Assembly (NCBI RefSeq): GCF_032854445.1
Contig: NC_088305.1
Location: 1,059,001-1,123,000 of the forward strand
Length of the DNA stretch: 64,000 nt
From: Liolophura sinensis
Lineage: Eukaryota > Mollusca > Polyplacophora > Chitonida > Chitonidae
Direction: 5' to 3'
The translations under genes and the position numbers were made by a program. The notes below the pieces were generated by a model. That model made no database searches. It was not told the origin of the DNA and saw only the letters and a list, made by a program, of their open reading frames with translations. Positions 50,001 through 62,400 of this stretch are shown here, piece after piece; positions within the stretch are counted from its first letter, which is position 1; each line of letters starts with the position of its first letter.

Positions 50001-53000
50001 TCAATCATGTCTTTTGCCGTGAAGTATATGTAGTCATGTTGCATTCCAACCCAAGTAAGCAGAGAAGGGTGAGGATCTGTTCTGGAAACTATGACTGCAG
50101 TGGGAGGGGGGGGAGGGGGGGTATTAGGTATCGTTATTTTGGTAACTATAACCTCTTGTCAATTTACCCCAGCTGGGGTTTTATTCTAACTGTGCATGTA
50201 AATGCTTAAATAAGTAGCAAATGACACCCTTCATAGCACCACGGCTTAGCAGAAGCAGACTTAGTTGAATAAGGGATGTGGTGATGTTACTTGCAGTTTA
50301 TTACACGTCGCTCGTCTAGAATGACTCAAATTGCTGTGTTGTCATCAAACTTAACATACAATCACATTAAAACAATACAAAGGAACAAAATAGTCAGTTA
50401 CTGCGTTTTTTTTTCAGAATCAGCTATGAATAAAGTGTATTAAAGGGAGCCGTAACCCGACGGCTGATTGGTTAAAATTTGGTATATCAATACTGACGTG
50501 TGGCAAGGTGTTTTTCCAACATAATAGCTGTAAAAATGTTGACGCTTGCGTTGATGGAAAGTAATAGTATGATTGGTGGACACCTTTAATCCTTATTTCT
50601 TAGAGAGATACGGTACGGGTTATCTTCTCTTGGGGGCAAGGAGACCCGGTCAAACATAATTCCACAAAACACTGTGGTTTACCACCGGAAATGGATCTGC
50701 ATCACAACGACGAGCCGTCCCACGGCGTGAAGAGCTTGTTGTTGTTGGACTCCCATATGAGAGCATCCGATGTGCCGGCCAATACAGAAACGTTTGAATT
50801 CAGGAACCCCAATGTAAGTTCTTATCTGTGCACAGAAACTATGCTCTTATACGAACAGTGTGCAGAATCGATGATGATTGACTAAATAAATATATACATT
50901 ACCTACAATTGTCGTAAGTCGTGATGGGTGTCGTGAAATTGTCTTCAAGTAAGAACAATAAATACAGAATACGATAGTTTTTTTTCTTGTGTGTTTTTTT
51001 TTCTTTTTGATTGTGACGCAACACTAAAGTATGTACATGTGGTAATTAAGTGGTGACGTTTGAATGGAATACATATTTCGTCTTGGGCTGTTGAAGTTTG
51101 GTTATAGGTCTAATTGTAGGACCTAGGTTTAATCAGGAATAAAATAGCGGCTCTGTACCGCCTAAGCGGCTAAGTGCTTGCATAAGTATATCGTATCCCC
51201 TTGGCATGGTTTAAGTGTAAATCTCAAGTTCAACAAAATAATATCAGCTCTATTCTGTCATGACCATAGCACTGCCCAAATTAATGCCCAATGCTGTTCC
51301 ATGAAGACGCATTTAAAGATTCATTGATTCCAATGCCGATGTCTTCTGCTTATTTTCAAGAGCTAGCGTTGACTCAATTACGCATTATCTTTTTCACATA
51401 TAAGATCAGTTTACCTCAGACTCAGACGACATATTGGTGCCAGGCATTTCAACTTCCCAACCTGACCAGGAAACATCACATTATCAAGGTAATGATAACT
51501 ACAGGAAGCTTAGTTAATTAGTTGTTTTACACTATCAGGTATGGTTTTCTGGTGGCCTGATTTTCACACTGACGCCTTCTTCTCGTTTGAAGAAGATTGA
51601 AAATGATTTGTTGTCCTTTTCAGCAAGAAAGCGAACGAATCCGAACTAAGACTAATGTAACATATACTTGTATACCACATCAAGATACTTTTTCGTTTTC
51701 AAAAATCAAACAGTTATTTCAAATCGAGATAAAAGTAACTAATAAGCTCCGCCTGGCAGGTTATCACTTTGCCTGCGTTCGTTTGTCTGTTTGTACGCCT
51801 GATTGTCATGAACTTTAACCTGGAGACGCGGGGTGGGGGGTATACACAGATTTTGACGACTCTTGGCATGGGCCTTGGGATCTAGGACATTTTGGTCGTG
51901 ATTAGCGGATCTAGACCTTTTTAAAACAATACTTCACCAGATACAATGTACCGCGTTTCGAGTTCCTAATTCTTTCGTCAGTGAAGGTAAAAAGAGTTCT
52001 ATTGTATAATGTGACTTGTGAAAAATATTAGTAAAATTTCGTTGACATTAATTTACTTTAAATAACATTTATGATAACATTTAGATGCTCACGTTATATT
52101 AAATGTAATCAAATATAGTTGCCCAACGTACCTGACAAGTAACATGGTACAGTAGGACTACTTTTACCTCCGGTGATAAAGGAGTCAGAACTCGAAACTT
52201 CCTTATAGGGACATGCACATGTTTCTTTTACCTTGTAAAAGTATTGTGCTTTGTTGGAACTCATTTAGCTGTTGATGACTTTTGAGCTCTCGGATTGCTT
52301 TTCAACTGACAATTCTTTTTGAACTGATGAATTTTTTCTCAAGGCTTTTTAGAATTTACGTGCAGCTTACACGACGTTGGTTTTGTGTTTTCTCTGTGCC
52401 AGTTTGAACCGATCGTGTCCCCAGAGATGACCGGAGTGGTCCATCACATCATCCTGTACGCCTGTTACCACGATGTGCCCTCTGAGCTGGACGGGTACGG
52501 ACAATTCTGTGCCTCTGCTAGCATGCCTAAAGTGGTAGGCCAGTGCATCAGTCCTTTGGTGGCGTGGGCCGTAGGTGGACAGGTGAGCATGCATATCTGG
52601 AGGAAAGTGGGGTGCTGGCTTAGAGGTTTAAGACGCAGGGCTCGTATTTATCATGTAACATAAGACTTAAAGGATGCATAAAAAGGAACGGTAAAACATC
52701 CTGCAAGTCATAAATTATAAGCGGTTATCAAAATTAACAAGAGGAAAAAACTCAAACTGTCAGTGGTACATTGTTCTGCTGTAAAGAATCAGTGTACAAA
52801 TTTTAAACTTCCAAAATCAAAATACTTTAACTGAAGCTGTGTTTAAATTTTTGACGTCAGTCTCAAGACGCATGATAAATATTGGCCCTGGCTCTCTGCA
52901 GCTATCAGACCTTCACCAGTAAGGCTATTTTTTCGACTGTTTCGGTCGTCAAGCGTCATGACGTGAAGTCAAGAGGTTTGTCAGGTACCTACCAAAAGTT

Positions 53001-56000
53001 GGTGGTTTATATCAGGTACCTGCCAAAAGTTGGTGGTTTATTTCAGGTACCTACCAAAAGTTGGTGGTTTATTTCAGGTACCTGCCAAAAGTTGGTGGTT
53101 TATTTCAGGTACCTACCAAAAGTTGGTGGTTTATTTCAGGTACCTACCAAAAGTTGGTGGTTTATTTCAGGTACCTACCAAAAGTTGGTGGTTTATATCA
53201 GGTACCTGCCAAAAGTTGGTGGTTTATATCAGGTACCTATCAAAAGTTGGTGGTTTATTTCAGGTACGTATCAAAAGTTGATGGTTTATTTCAGGTACCT
53301 GCCAAAAGTTGGTGGTTTATATCAGGTACCTGCCAAAACGTGGTGGTTTATTTCAGGTACCTGCCAAAAGTTGGTTTATTTCAGGTACCTGCCAAAAGTT
53401 GGTGGTTTATTTCAGGTACCTGCCAAAAGTTGGTGGTTTATTTCAGGTACCTACCAAAAGTTGGTGGTTTATTTAGGGTACCTGCCAAAAGTTGGTGGTT
53501 TATATCAGGTACCTGCCAAAACGTGGTGGTTTATTTCAGGTACCTACCAAAAGTTGGTGGTTTATTTCAGGTACCTACCAAAAGTTGGTGGTTTATTTCA
53601 GGTACCTATCAAAAGTTGGTGGTTTATTTAGGGTACCTGCCAAAAGTTGGTGGTTTTTTTCAGGTACCTGCCAAAAGTTGGTGGTTTATTTCAGGTACCT
53701 ACCAAAAGTTGGTGGTTTATTTCAGGTACCTACCAAAAGTTGGTGGTTTATATCAGGTACCTGCCAAAAGTTGGTGGTTTATTTCAGGTACCTACCAAAA
53801 GTTGGTGGTTTATATCAGGTACCTGCCAAAAGTTGGTGGTTTATTTCAGGTACCTACCAAAAGTTGGTGGTTTATTTAGGGTACCTGCCAAAAGTTGGTG
53901 GTTTATATCAGGTACCTGCCAAAACGTGGTGGTTTATTTCAGGTACCTGCCAAAAGTTGGTTTATTTCAGGTACCTGCCAAAAGTTGGTGGTTTATTTCA
54001 GGTACCTGCCAAAAGTTGGTGGTTTATTTCAGGTACCTACCAAAAGTTGGTGGTTTATATCAGGTACCTGCCAAAACGTGGTGGTTTATTTCAGGTACCT
54101 GCCAAAAGTTGGTTTATTTCAGGTACCTGCCAAAAGTTGGTTTATTTCAGGTACCTGCCAAAAGTTGGTGGTTTATATCAGGTGCCTGCCAAAAACGTGG
54201 TGGTTTATTTCAGGTACCTGCCAAAAGTTGGTTTATTTCAGGTACCTACCAAAAGTTGGTTTATGTCAGGTACTTGCCAAAAGTTGGTGGTTTACTCTGG
54301 GCAGGCGTAGGTTCCATCCACCTCGAGACCTGACCGTCATCATTGAAGTGAAAAAGCCTTGAGTACGGCACCAATCAGTCTATCAAATTTTGGCCTGGAC
54401 TGGCCAGATACCATCAGGCTTATGTCACACATTGCTTAATGTACACAAAACAAATGCCCTTTATTTTGTGCACATAGACAACTATACTCCAGCTCATTAA
54501 TTTATTTATTATAAATGCCCTACTCTTCAGAGAGGCTTCATTATCAATTATATCAATTACCAAAATATTTGAAGAATTATCTGGGTTCTTCATATAGCAC
54601 ACAAAACGTAACATACACGTTTTCAGTCCATTTGAAGTGTTCGTTGTGAAACGGCATACCATTACTACATGTAGATTCTGATTAAGCATCTTTTGTCTCA
54701 TTACACCCAGGCGTTTGTCTTCCCTTTGAATGCTTAAGTCATCTTTTGTCTCATTACACCCAGGCGTTTGTCTTCCCTTTGAATGCTGGGTTTTCCATCG
54801 GAATGGAAGATGATCCAACTTTTGTTATCATGGAAACTCACTTTGATAATCCCAAATACCATACACGTAAGTATATAGGAGACAATTATTACTCTGCTAC
54901 GACATGTTCAATGTCTCCAAAATTGCATGTGCTTTGCATTCAAACTTGTAATATATGTACATGTATATATATAAGTACTGCTAGTAAACAATATAAACAT
55001 TGAAACAGACATTTTTGGACAAGGCGCCAAACATTCGGGGTCAGTTATCGTAAGACTGATGTTTAAAGCAACGTTCAACACAACCCATGAAAGAAGTAAA
55101 AATGTATAAAAAGTTTACAAGCCAAGGAGTTTTCCAAAAACACAAGGAATGGTTTAAGCGTATGAATGTCAGAACAGACTTTCGTATACCAGGTCATTAA
55201 TTCCCAAGACGACGTATAACACAAACGACCAAAGAACTAAGTCAGTATCGTATGTAAAGTAAGAAAATAGGCCGAACTCATGCAAAGAGGAGCAGTCGAA
55301 AGTTTTCAATGATGTTGGAATGACGCAACGCATGTTCTAGGGATTGAGTGAAGTCAGTATTCAAATCGTGTACCATGCTGGAATATCAGTTGTCGATAAT
55401 AAAACATGTACCTCAGTTGCATCGTGATTACAACGGTTCATATATCCAAAGTGGCGATCTAATTTAAAACGATGACTGTAGTACCCCTAGCCCAGGATTA
55501 AGTGCAATTAGACACAATCATGAAGCAGAGCGCCAGAGACTCTTGACAAAGCTTTCACAAAGCTTCTTGCTTGAAGAAATGGTCATGTCTCTTGTATCGG
55601 AAATGTTTCATCTCTGCATCATGCTGAGTTATTGCCAAAACGCGTTGTGGCAATGCAACTAAAAAAGTCTGCGAAAGTTCTATACAGATATGGCGTTTTC
55701 ATGAAAGAAACTAATGGTCTTTCCTTTGAATACGCAATACGTAAATGTACATAAACAGAAGGAGAGTTAAATCGGGATGACATGATGGCATGGAAAGCTT
55801 CCAACAAGGCTCAACATGATGGCATGGAAAGCTTCCAACAAGGCTCAACATGATGGCATGGAAAGCTTCCACAAGGCTCAACATGATGGCATGGAAAGCT
55901 TCCAACAAGGCTCAACATGATGGCATGGAAAGCTTCCAACAAGGCTCAACATGATGGCATGGAAAGCTTCCAACAAGGCTCAACATGATGGCTTGGAAAG

Positions 56001-56441
56001 CTTCCAACAAGGCTCAACATGATGGCATGGAAAGCTTCCAACAAGGCTCAACATGATGGCATGGAAAGCATCCAACAAGGCTCAACATGATGGCATGGAA
56101 AGCTTCCAACAAGGCTCAACATGATGGCATGGAAAGCTTCCAACAAGGCTCAACATGATGGCATGGAAAGCTTCCAGCTAGTGAGCGTGGGGAGCAAGTC
56201 TCAGCACGATAGCATGGAAAACATCCAACTAGTGAGCGGGGGACCAAGGCTCAGCATGATGGCATGGAAAGCATCCACCAATGAGCGTGGGGACCAAGGC
56301 TCAGCTTGATGGCATGAAAACCATCCAACTAGTGAGCGTGGACCAAGGCTCAGCACAATGGCATCGAAAGCATCAAACTAGTGAGCCGGGGGACCAAGGC
56401 TCTGCATGATGGCATGGAAAGCATCCAACTAGTGAGTGTGT

Positions 56442-56472
<31 letters not shown>

Positions 56473-59400
56473 GGGGCGGGGGTCAAAGCTGAGCATGATG
56501 GCATGGGAAGCATCCAACTAGTGAGCGAGGGGACCAAGGCTCAGCTCGATGTCCATGGAAGCATCCAACTAGTGAGCGTGGACCAAGGCTCAGCATGATG
56601 GCTTGGAAAGCATTCAACTAGTGAGTGGGGGACCAAGGCTCTGCATGATGGCATGGAAAGCATCCAACTGGTCCGCGGTGGGGGGGGGGGGGGGGGGGCA
56701 ATGCTTAGTTCCGTGTTAAATGCAATCAAAAACATAACATCTGTTCATTTTAACATAATATCTGGTATATCATAATGTCTATCCAAAATGGCAAACTTTA
56801 CTCAGTTGGCTACATTAAAAAAATTAATCTGTTAACTTTAACAGAAATTCTGTTGTCTGAGTGATGGTGGAGTGCATTCTGTTGTCTGAGTGATGGTGGA
56901 GTGCATTCTGTTGTAATAGCATAATAATGGGTCATATTCAACATAATATCCTGTTAATCTAATTCAGCCTTTATGTGGGAGAAGCAAAATATGTGTGTTG
57001 CATTTAACACAATAATCTGCTGTGTTGACAGAACTGTATACTGCTGTTATGACAACGGAATACATTCTAGCATCACTCAGACGACAGACATCCTGTTTAA
57101 GCTAACAGGTAATGTTTCTGTAGTGCATGTCATTCCTAACATTTTGAAATTGACTGTGTTAATTGGTACTTAAGCATGTGATGCTCATCATGCTTGGATA
57201 GGGCAAGCGTTGTGCGACCAGGTGTCCCTATAATGCGGATATACATGTGATAGCTGGTGTCTTCTGCCAGGTGCCCCAATACTGTGGATATACACATGAT
57301 AGCTGGTGTCTTCTGCCAGGTGTCCCGATACTGCGGATATACACGTGATAGCTGGTGCCTTCGGCCAGGTGACCCTATACTGTGGATATACACGTGATAG
57401 CTGGTGTCTTCTGCCAGGTGTCCCGATACTGCGGATATACTCGTGATAGCTGGTGCCTTCGGACAGTTGCCCCAATACTGTGGATATACACGTGATAGTT
57501 AGCCTCTTCGGCCAGGTGCCACTGTACCTTGTCGCGTTACACCTGGTGTATTCGGCATAGCTTTTCTGTGAGGCAGCACCACAAATTCTGTACACATATC
57601 CTTATTTGGACAGACTCCACCACTGTCGTTACGTGTGCAAATCTAAGGGCGACTTTAATCCATAAGAAAATGAACACATGACAATTCTACACTTGGACAT
57701 CCCATTAACATTGTACAAACTGCTAAGAATTGCCATTTATTTTACCATTAATTCTGTGCCTCTGTTGTTCTTTTTCCCTCAGATCTGATTGACAACTCTG
57801 GGATTCGGATTTACTATACATCCAGTCTTCGTCCGCATGATGCCGGTCTAATGGCAGCTGGACACGAGATGACGCCGTACATGATCATACCGCCAGGCCA
57901 GAAAGACTTCCGGGTCAGGGGTTACTGCGCTAAGGAATGTCTGAACGAAGTAAGATCCATAAAACGTACAACTCTTGGGGGGACTCTTTTTTCCATTTTC
58001 GGTGTATTTTTATCTAATTCTTTAGTTTGTATGGGGTGTAAAAACCATTACTCTCAAACCTGTGTTGTTGGGGAGTTTCGAATTTGAACTCTTTTATCGA
58101 TGAAGGTAAAAAAAAAGTCCTACTATGTCATCTGACCTGTGACAAATGTTAGGCAATTATTGCTGGATCTCATCTACTATAACATGGGCGTCTGAAAAAA
58201 GTTTCGCAAAAAGTTGTTTAGAGTAGACAAACACTGGATAAAATTGAGGACCTGAACGTTTCATGCGATAAATGTTCTTCTCTATCCAAAGAGTGTAAAA
58301 TACGATTGGTTGTAAATCGTGTGACCCTTTGGCTAATGAAAAATGACAAAATGATTAGAATCCATGTGTTTTTATGATAACACACTTGCATTTCTATCAT
58401 CACTGGTTCTGGTGTGAAACAATAGCTTGACAAGTATGGTTCTGGAGTAAACAGAGTTGAAATTACTCAATAAAAACGTCCTTTGGTATCTGTCAAATCG
58501 TATTACGTCAAAATCGGGTGAATGAATCTGCCGTAAGCCTAGATGACAGCCTGAACCCTTCTCCTCATACCACTTTGTCAGCCTCCTGATGCTCTGGAGG
58601 GATGTCGTTGCCGTTCTTCGTGCAAAACAGCTTTGAATTAGGCCAGACCATGTACCATGCTGGCATGTGGTATGACGAGAAGGGGTAAGGCTAGCTCCAC
58701 GAGTGAAGCTGACAGCAGATTTAACAATGTACCACCGTGCTAAGCTGCAAGGTAAGCTCCACGCACTCCCGGATTGATCTCAGAGGAGCTCGCTTTTCTT
58801 AAGTATTAAATGTTAAATAAAACCCTGACCTTGTAGATTTATGCATCGACGACAGATAAATCATGTCTGCATACAGCTGATGTCACTTAAGTTTTATGTT
58901 TTATGTTCCGATCAATGGGTAGAGTGAATCCTTGGTGTTTTAACAAAACCTCTTCGCTTCGGTATACATCCGCCATTTTTGTACTCTCAGTGCTAGTGAT
59001 GAACAAAACGACAAAAAACACTTTGTACATAATGACTTGTTCACAAGCTTTCGGAAGAGACTTCTCCCATCATCAGATGTAGTGGTAGCTTTCGGAAGAG
59101 ACTTCTCCCATCATCAGATGTAGTGGTAGCTTCCGGAAGAGACTTCTCCCATCATCAGATGTAGTGGCAGCTTTCGGAAGAGACTTCTCCCATCATCAGA
59201 TGTAGTGGCGGCTTTCGGAAGAGACTTCTCCCATCATCAAATGTAGTGGCGGCTTTCGGAAGAGACTTCTACCATCATCAGATGTAGTGGCAGCTTTCGG
59301 AAGAGACTTCTCCCATCATCAGATGTAGTGGCAGCTTTCGGAAGAGACTTCTCCCATCATCAGATGTAGTGGCGGCTTTCGGAAGAGACTTCTTCCGTCA

Positions 59401-62400
59401 TCAGATGTAGTGGCAGCTTTCGGAAGAGACTTCTCCCATCATCAGATGTAGTGGCAGCTTTCGGAAGAGACTTCTTCCGTCATCAGATGTAGTGGCAGCT
59501 TTCGGAAGAGACTTCTCCCATCATCAGATGTAGTGGCGGCTTTCGGAAGAGACTTCTCCCATCATCAGATGTAGTGGTAGCTTCCGGAAGAGACTTCTAC
59601 CATCATCAGATGTAGTGGCAGCTTTCGGAAGAGACTTCTCCCATCATCAGATGTAGTGGCAGCTTTCGGAAGAGACTTCTCCCATCATCAGATGTAGTGG
59701 CGGCTTTCGGAAAAGACTTCTCCCATCATCAGATGTAGTGGCGGCTTTCGGAAGAGACTTCTCCCATCATCAGATGTAGTGGCGGCTTTCGGAAGAGACT
59801 TCTCCCATCATCAGATGTAGTGGTAGCTTTCGGAAGAGACTTCTCCCATCATCAGATGTAGTGGCAGCTTTCGGAAGAGACTTCTCCCATCATCAGATGT
59901 AGTGGCAGCTTTCGGAAGAGACTTCTCCCATCATCAGGTGTAGTGGCGGCTTTCGGAAGAGACCTCTCCCATCATCAGATGTAGTGGCAGCTTTCGGAAG
60001 AGACTTCTCCCATCATCAGATGTAGTGGCGGCTTTTGGAAGACTTCTCCCATCATCCGGTGTAGTGGCGGCTTTCGGAAGAGCCTTCTCCCATCATCAGG
60101 TGTAGTGGCAGCTTTCGGAAGAGACTTCTCCCATCATCAGATGTAGTGGCAGCTTTCGGAAGAGACTTCTCCCATCATCAGATGTAGTGGCAGCTTTCGG
60201 AAGAGACTTCTCCCATCATCAGATGTAGTGGCGGCTTTCGGAAGAGACTTCTCCCATCATCAGATGTAGTGGCGGCTTTCGGAAGAGACTTCTCCCATCA
60301 TCAGATGTAGTGGCAGCTTTCGGAAGAGACTTCTCCCATCATCAGATGTAGTGGCAGCTTTCGGAAGAGACTTCTCCCATCATCAGATGTAGTGGCAGCT
60401 TTCGGAAGAGACTTCTCCCATCATCAGGTGTAGTGGCGGCTTTCGGAAGAGACCTTTCCCATCATCAGATGTAGTGGCAGCTTTCGGAAGAGACTTCTCC
60501 CATCATCAGATGTAGTGGCGGCTTTTGGAAGACTTCTCCCATCATCCGGTGTAGTGGCGGCTTTCGGAAGAGCCTTCTCCCATCATCAGGTGTAGTGGCG
60601 GCTTTCGGAAGAGACTTCTCCCATCATCAGATGTAGTGGCAGCTTTCGGAAGAGACTTCTCCCGTCATCAGATGTAGTGGCAGCTTTCGGAAGAGACTTC
60701 TCCCATCATCAGATGTAGTGGCAGCTTTCGGAAGAGACTTCTCCCATCATCAGATGTAGTGGCAGCTTTTATCCCATCATCAGATGTAGTGGCAGCTTTC
60801 GGAAGAGACTTCTCCCATCATCAGATGTAGTGGCAAATTTCAAAGGGGAAGTGACAGCACATACTGATGTTACATGATAATATATACAGCTTGGAAATGG
60901 GAAAAACACGTAAAAGCATTCAACTCAGCTATAGTCACCCAGGTGAAACAATAACACAGGGTTTACAATTCAGAGTGCAAAAGAAAAATAAAGGTATGCA
61001 GAGAAAAAGGAAACAAAAATTTATGTTGGTCAGTTTTGTGTACATTGTGTAGAAGAAAATCACTAGAAGCTTGAGGCCTTTTTAGAAGCATACACTGACT
61101 TCTAAGCAGTGAAAGATTTAGCCACATTAGTGCAGCTAGGGTGACACTGTTCACTGGGACTTATTTCCTCAGCCGTTTTGCATCCTGATCCATTTTTTTC
61201 GGCATTTGGACACCATTTAATGAGTATCCTTCCGATACAATTAAATTATGAAGTCTAGTTCTGGTTGATATCATAATACCCTTCCCCTGACATTTATTTA
61301 TTTATTTGGGGGGATGTCACAGCCACTTTTAACGTGAATCACGGATTACGTATTCAAACTGAAAAAAATCACCTTCTACCACAAACTTGTCTGTAGAAGC
61401 AGAGACTTGACGTCTGTACCCTTCCTTTTTTAGGTTCTAAAGCAGCAGTCAGGAGGCATTAAGGCTGTAGGCGTCCTTCTTCATTCGTACATGTTAGGCA
61501 CAGGCGTTCAGACCAGACATTTTCGTGGTGAAACAGAGTTGCCTGCCTTGGCTTCTGATATGGCTTACGACTACAATTACCAGGAGGGGCGCTATATACC
61601 CCAGGAGGTCACCATACTTCCGGTAAGTGTTTTTTTTGATTTGTTGTAACTATGGTAACTATGGACAGTGTTTACAGACTCGGACCTCAGACAAAGGTAA
61701 CACTTAGCTACTACTGCTTGGTACGTTGTCCACTGATCGTAATCTTTTTCCCCTTGTTATTGGTAAGTGGAATATTCCGTCAAATATTGTTCCGCCAGTA
61801 AGACTCGTTTGAAATCACAACCAAAACATGTTCACAAAAAAGGAGGTCAAGAAAAGTAGTAAAATTTATTAATGAAGAAGTACTGGGATAAAGTACGGAC
61901 ATTTGTTAGATTGACTATTTTCATCAACCTATCAAATGTCAGGTGCTTGGCCTAGCAATATACATCCTTTAGTTTCGGGTAAAGCGGAATTAGATACAGT
62001 CATGAAGCAGAGCGCCAGATGCTCTGTACGCTCTGCCCGTATTTACTTACAAGAGAAGAGGCCTTTTGTCAATTTCCACAGCATCATTTCCCATGTCTTT
62101 AAGCAACATGGCATATAATAATAAACGAATAATACATAAATTGTTACGCAGGCGTAAACTTCTTTCAGGATTCTGGCATGAGTGTCTGAGAATGCACATT
62201 TGTATGAATCTCATTTCAAAGTTTATTTGTCCACTGATTATCTGATGCTCGACTTATTGACTTCACACGTGTGTTTTGCGTATCCAAATTAGGTAGCAGT
62301 TTCTTCACAAAGAGTCATGGGACTAGTTATCACTGAGGTATAATGATTCGCATTTTCATGTTTAATCAACCCAGTTGTAATTGCATGCTATACAACGACG

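Noticed and set aside
52882-54362. Open frames up to 272 codons in three phases of the same strand
   Set aside because: They are produced by the 31-bp intronic array read in successive phases. The array lies between two confirmed exons of the DBH-like gene.
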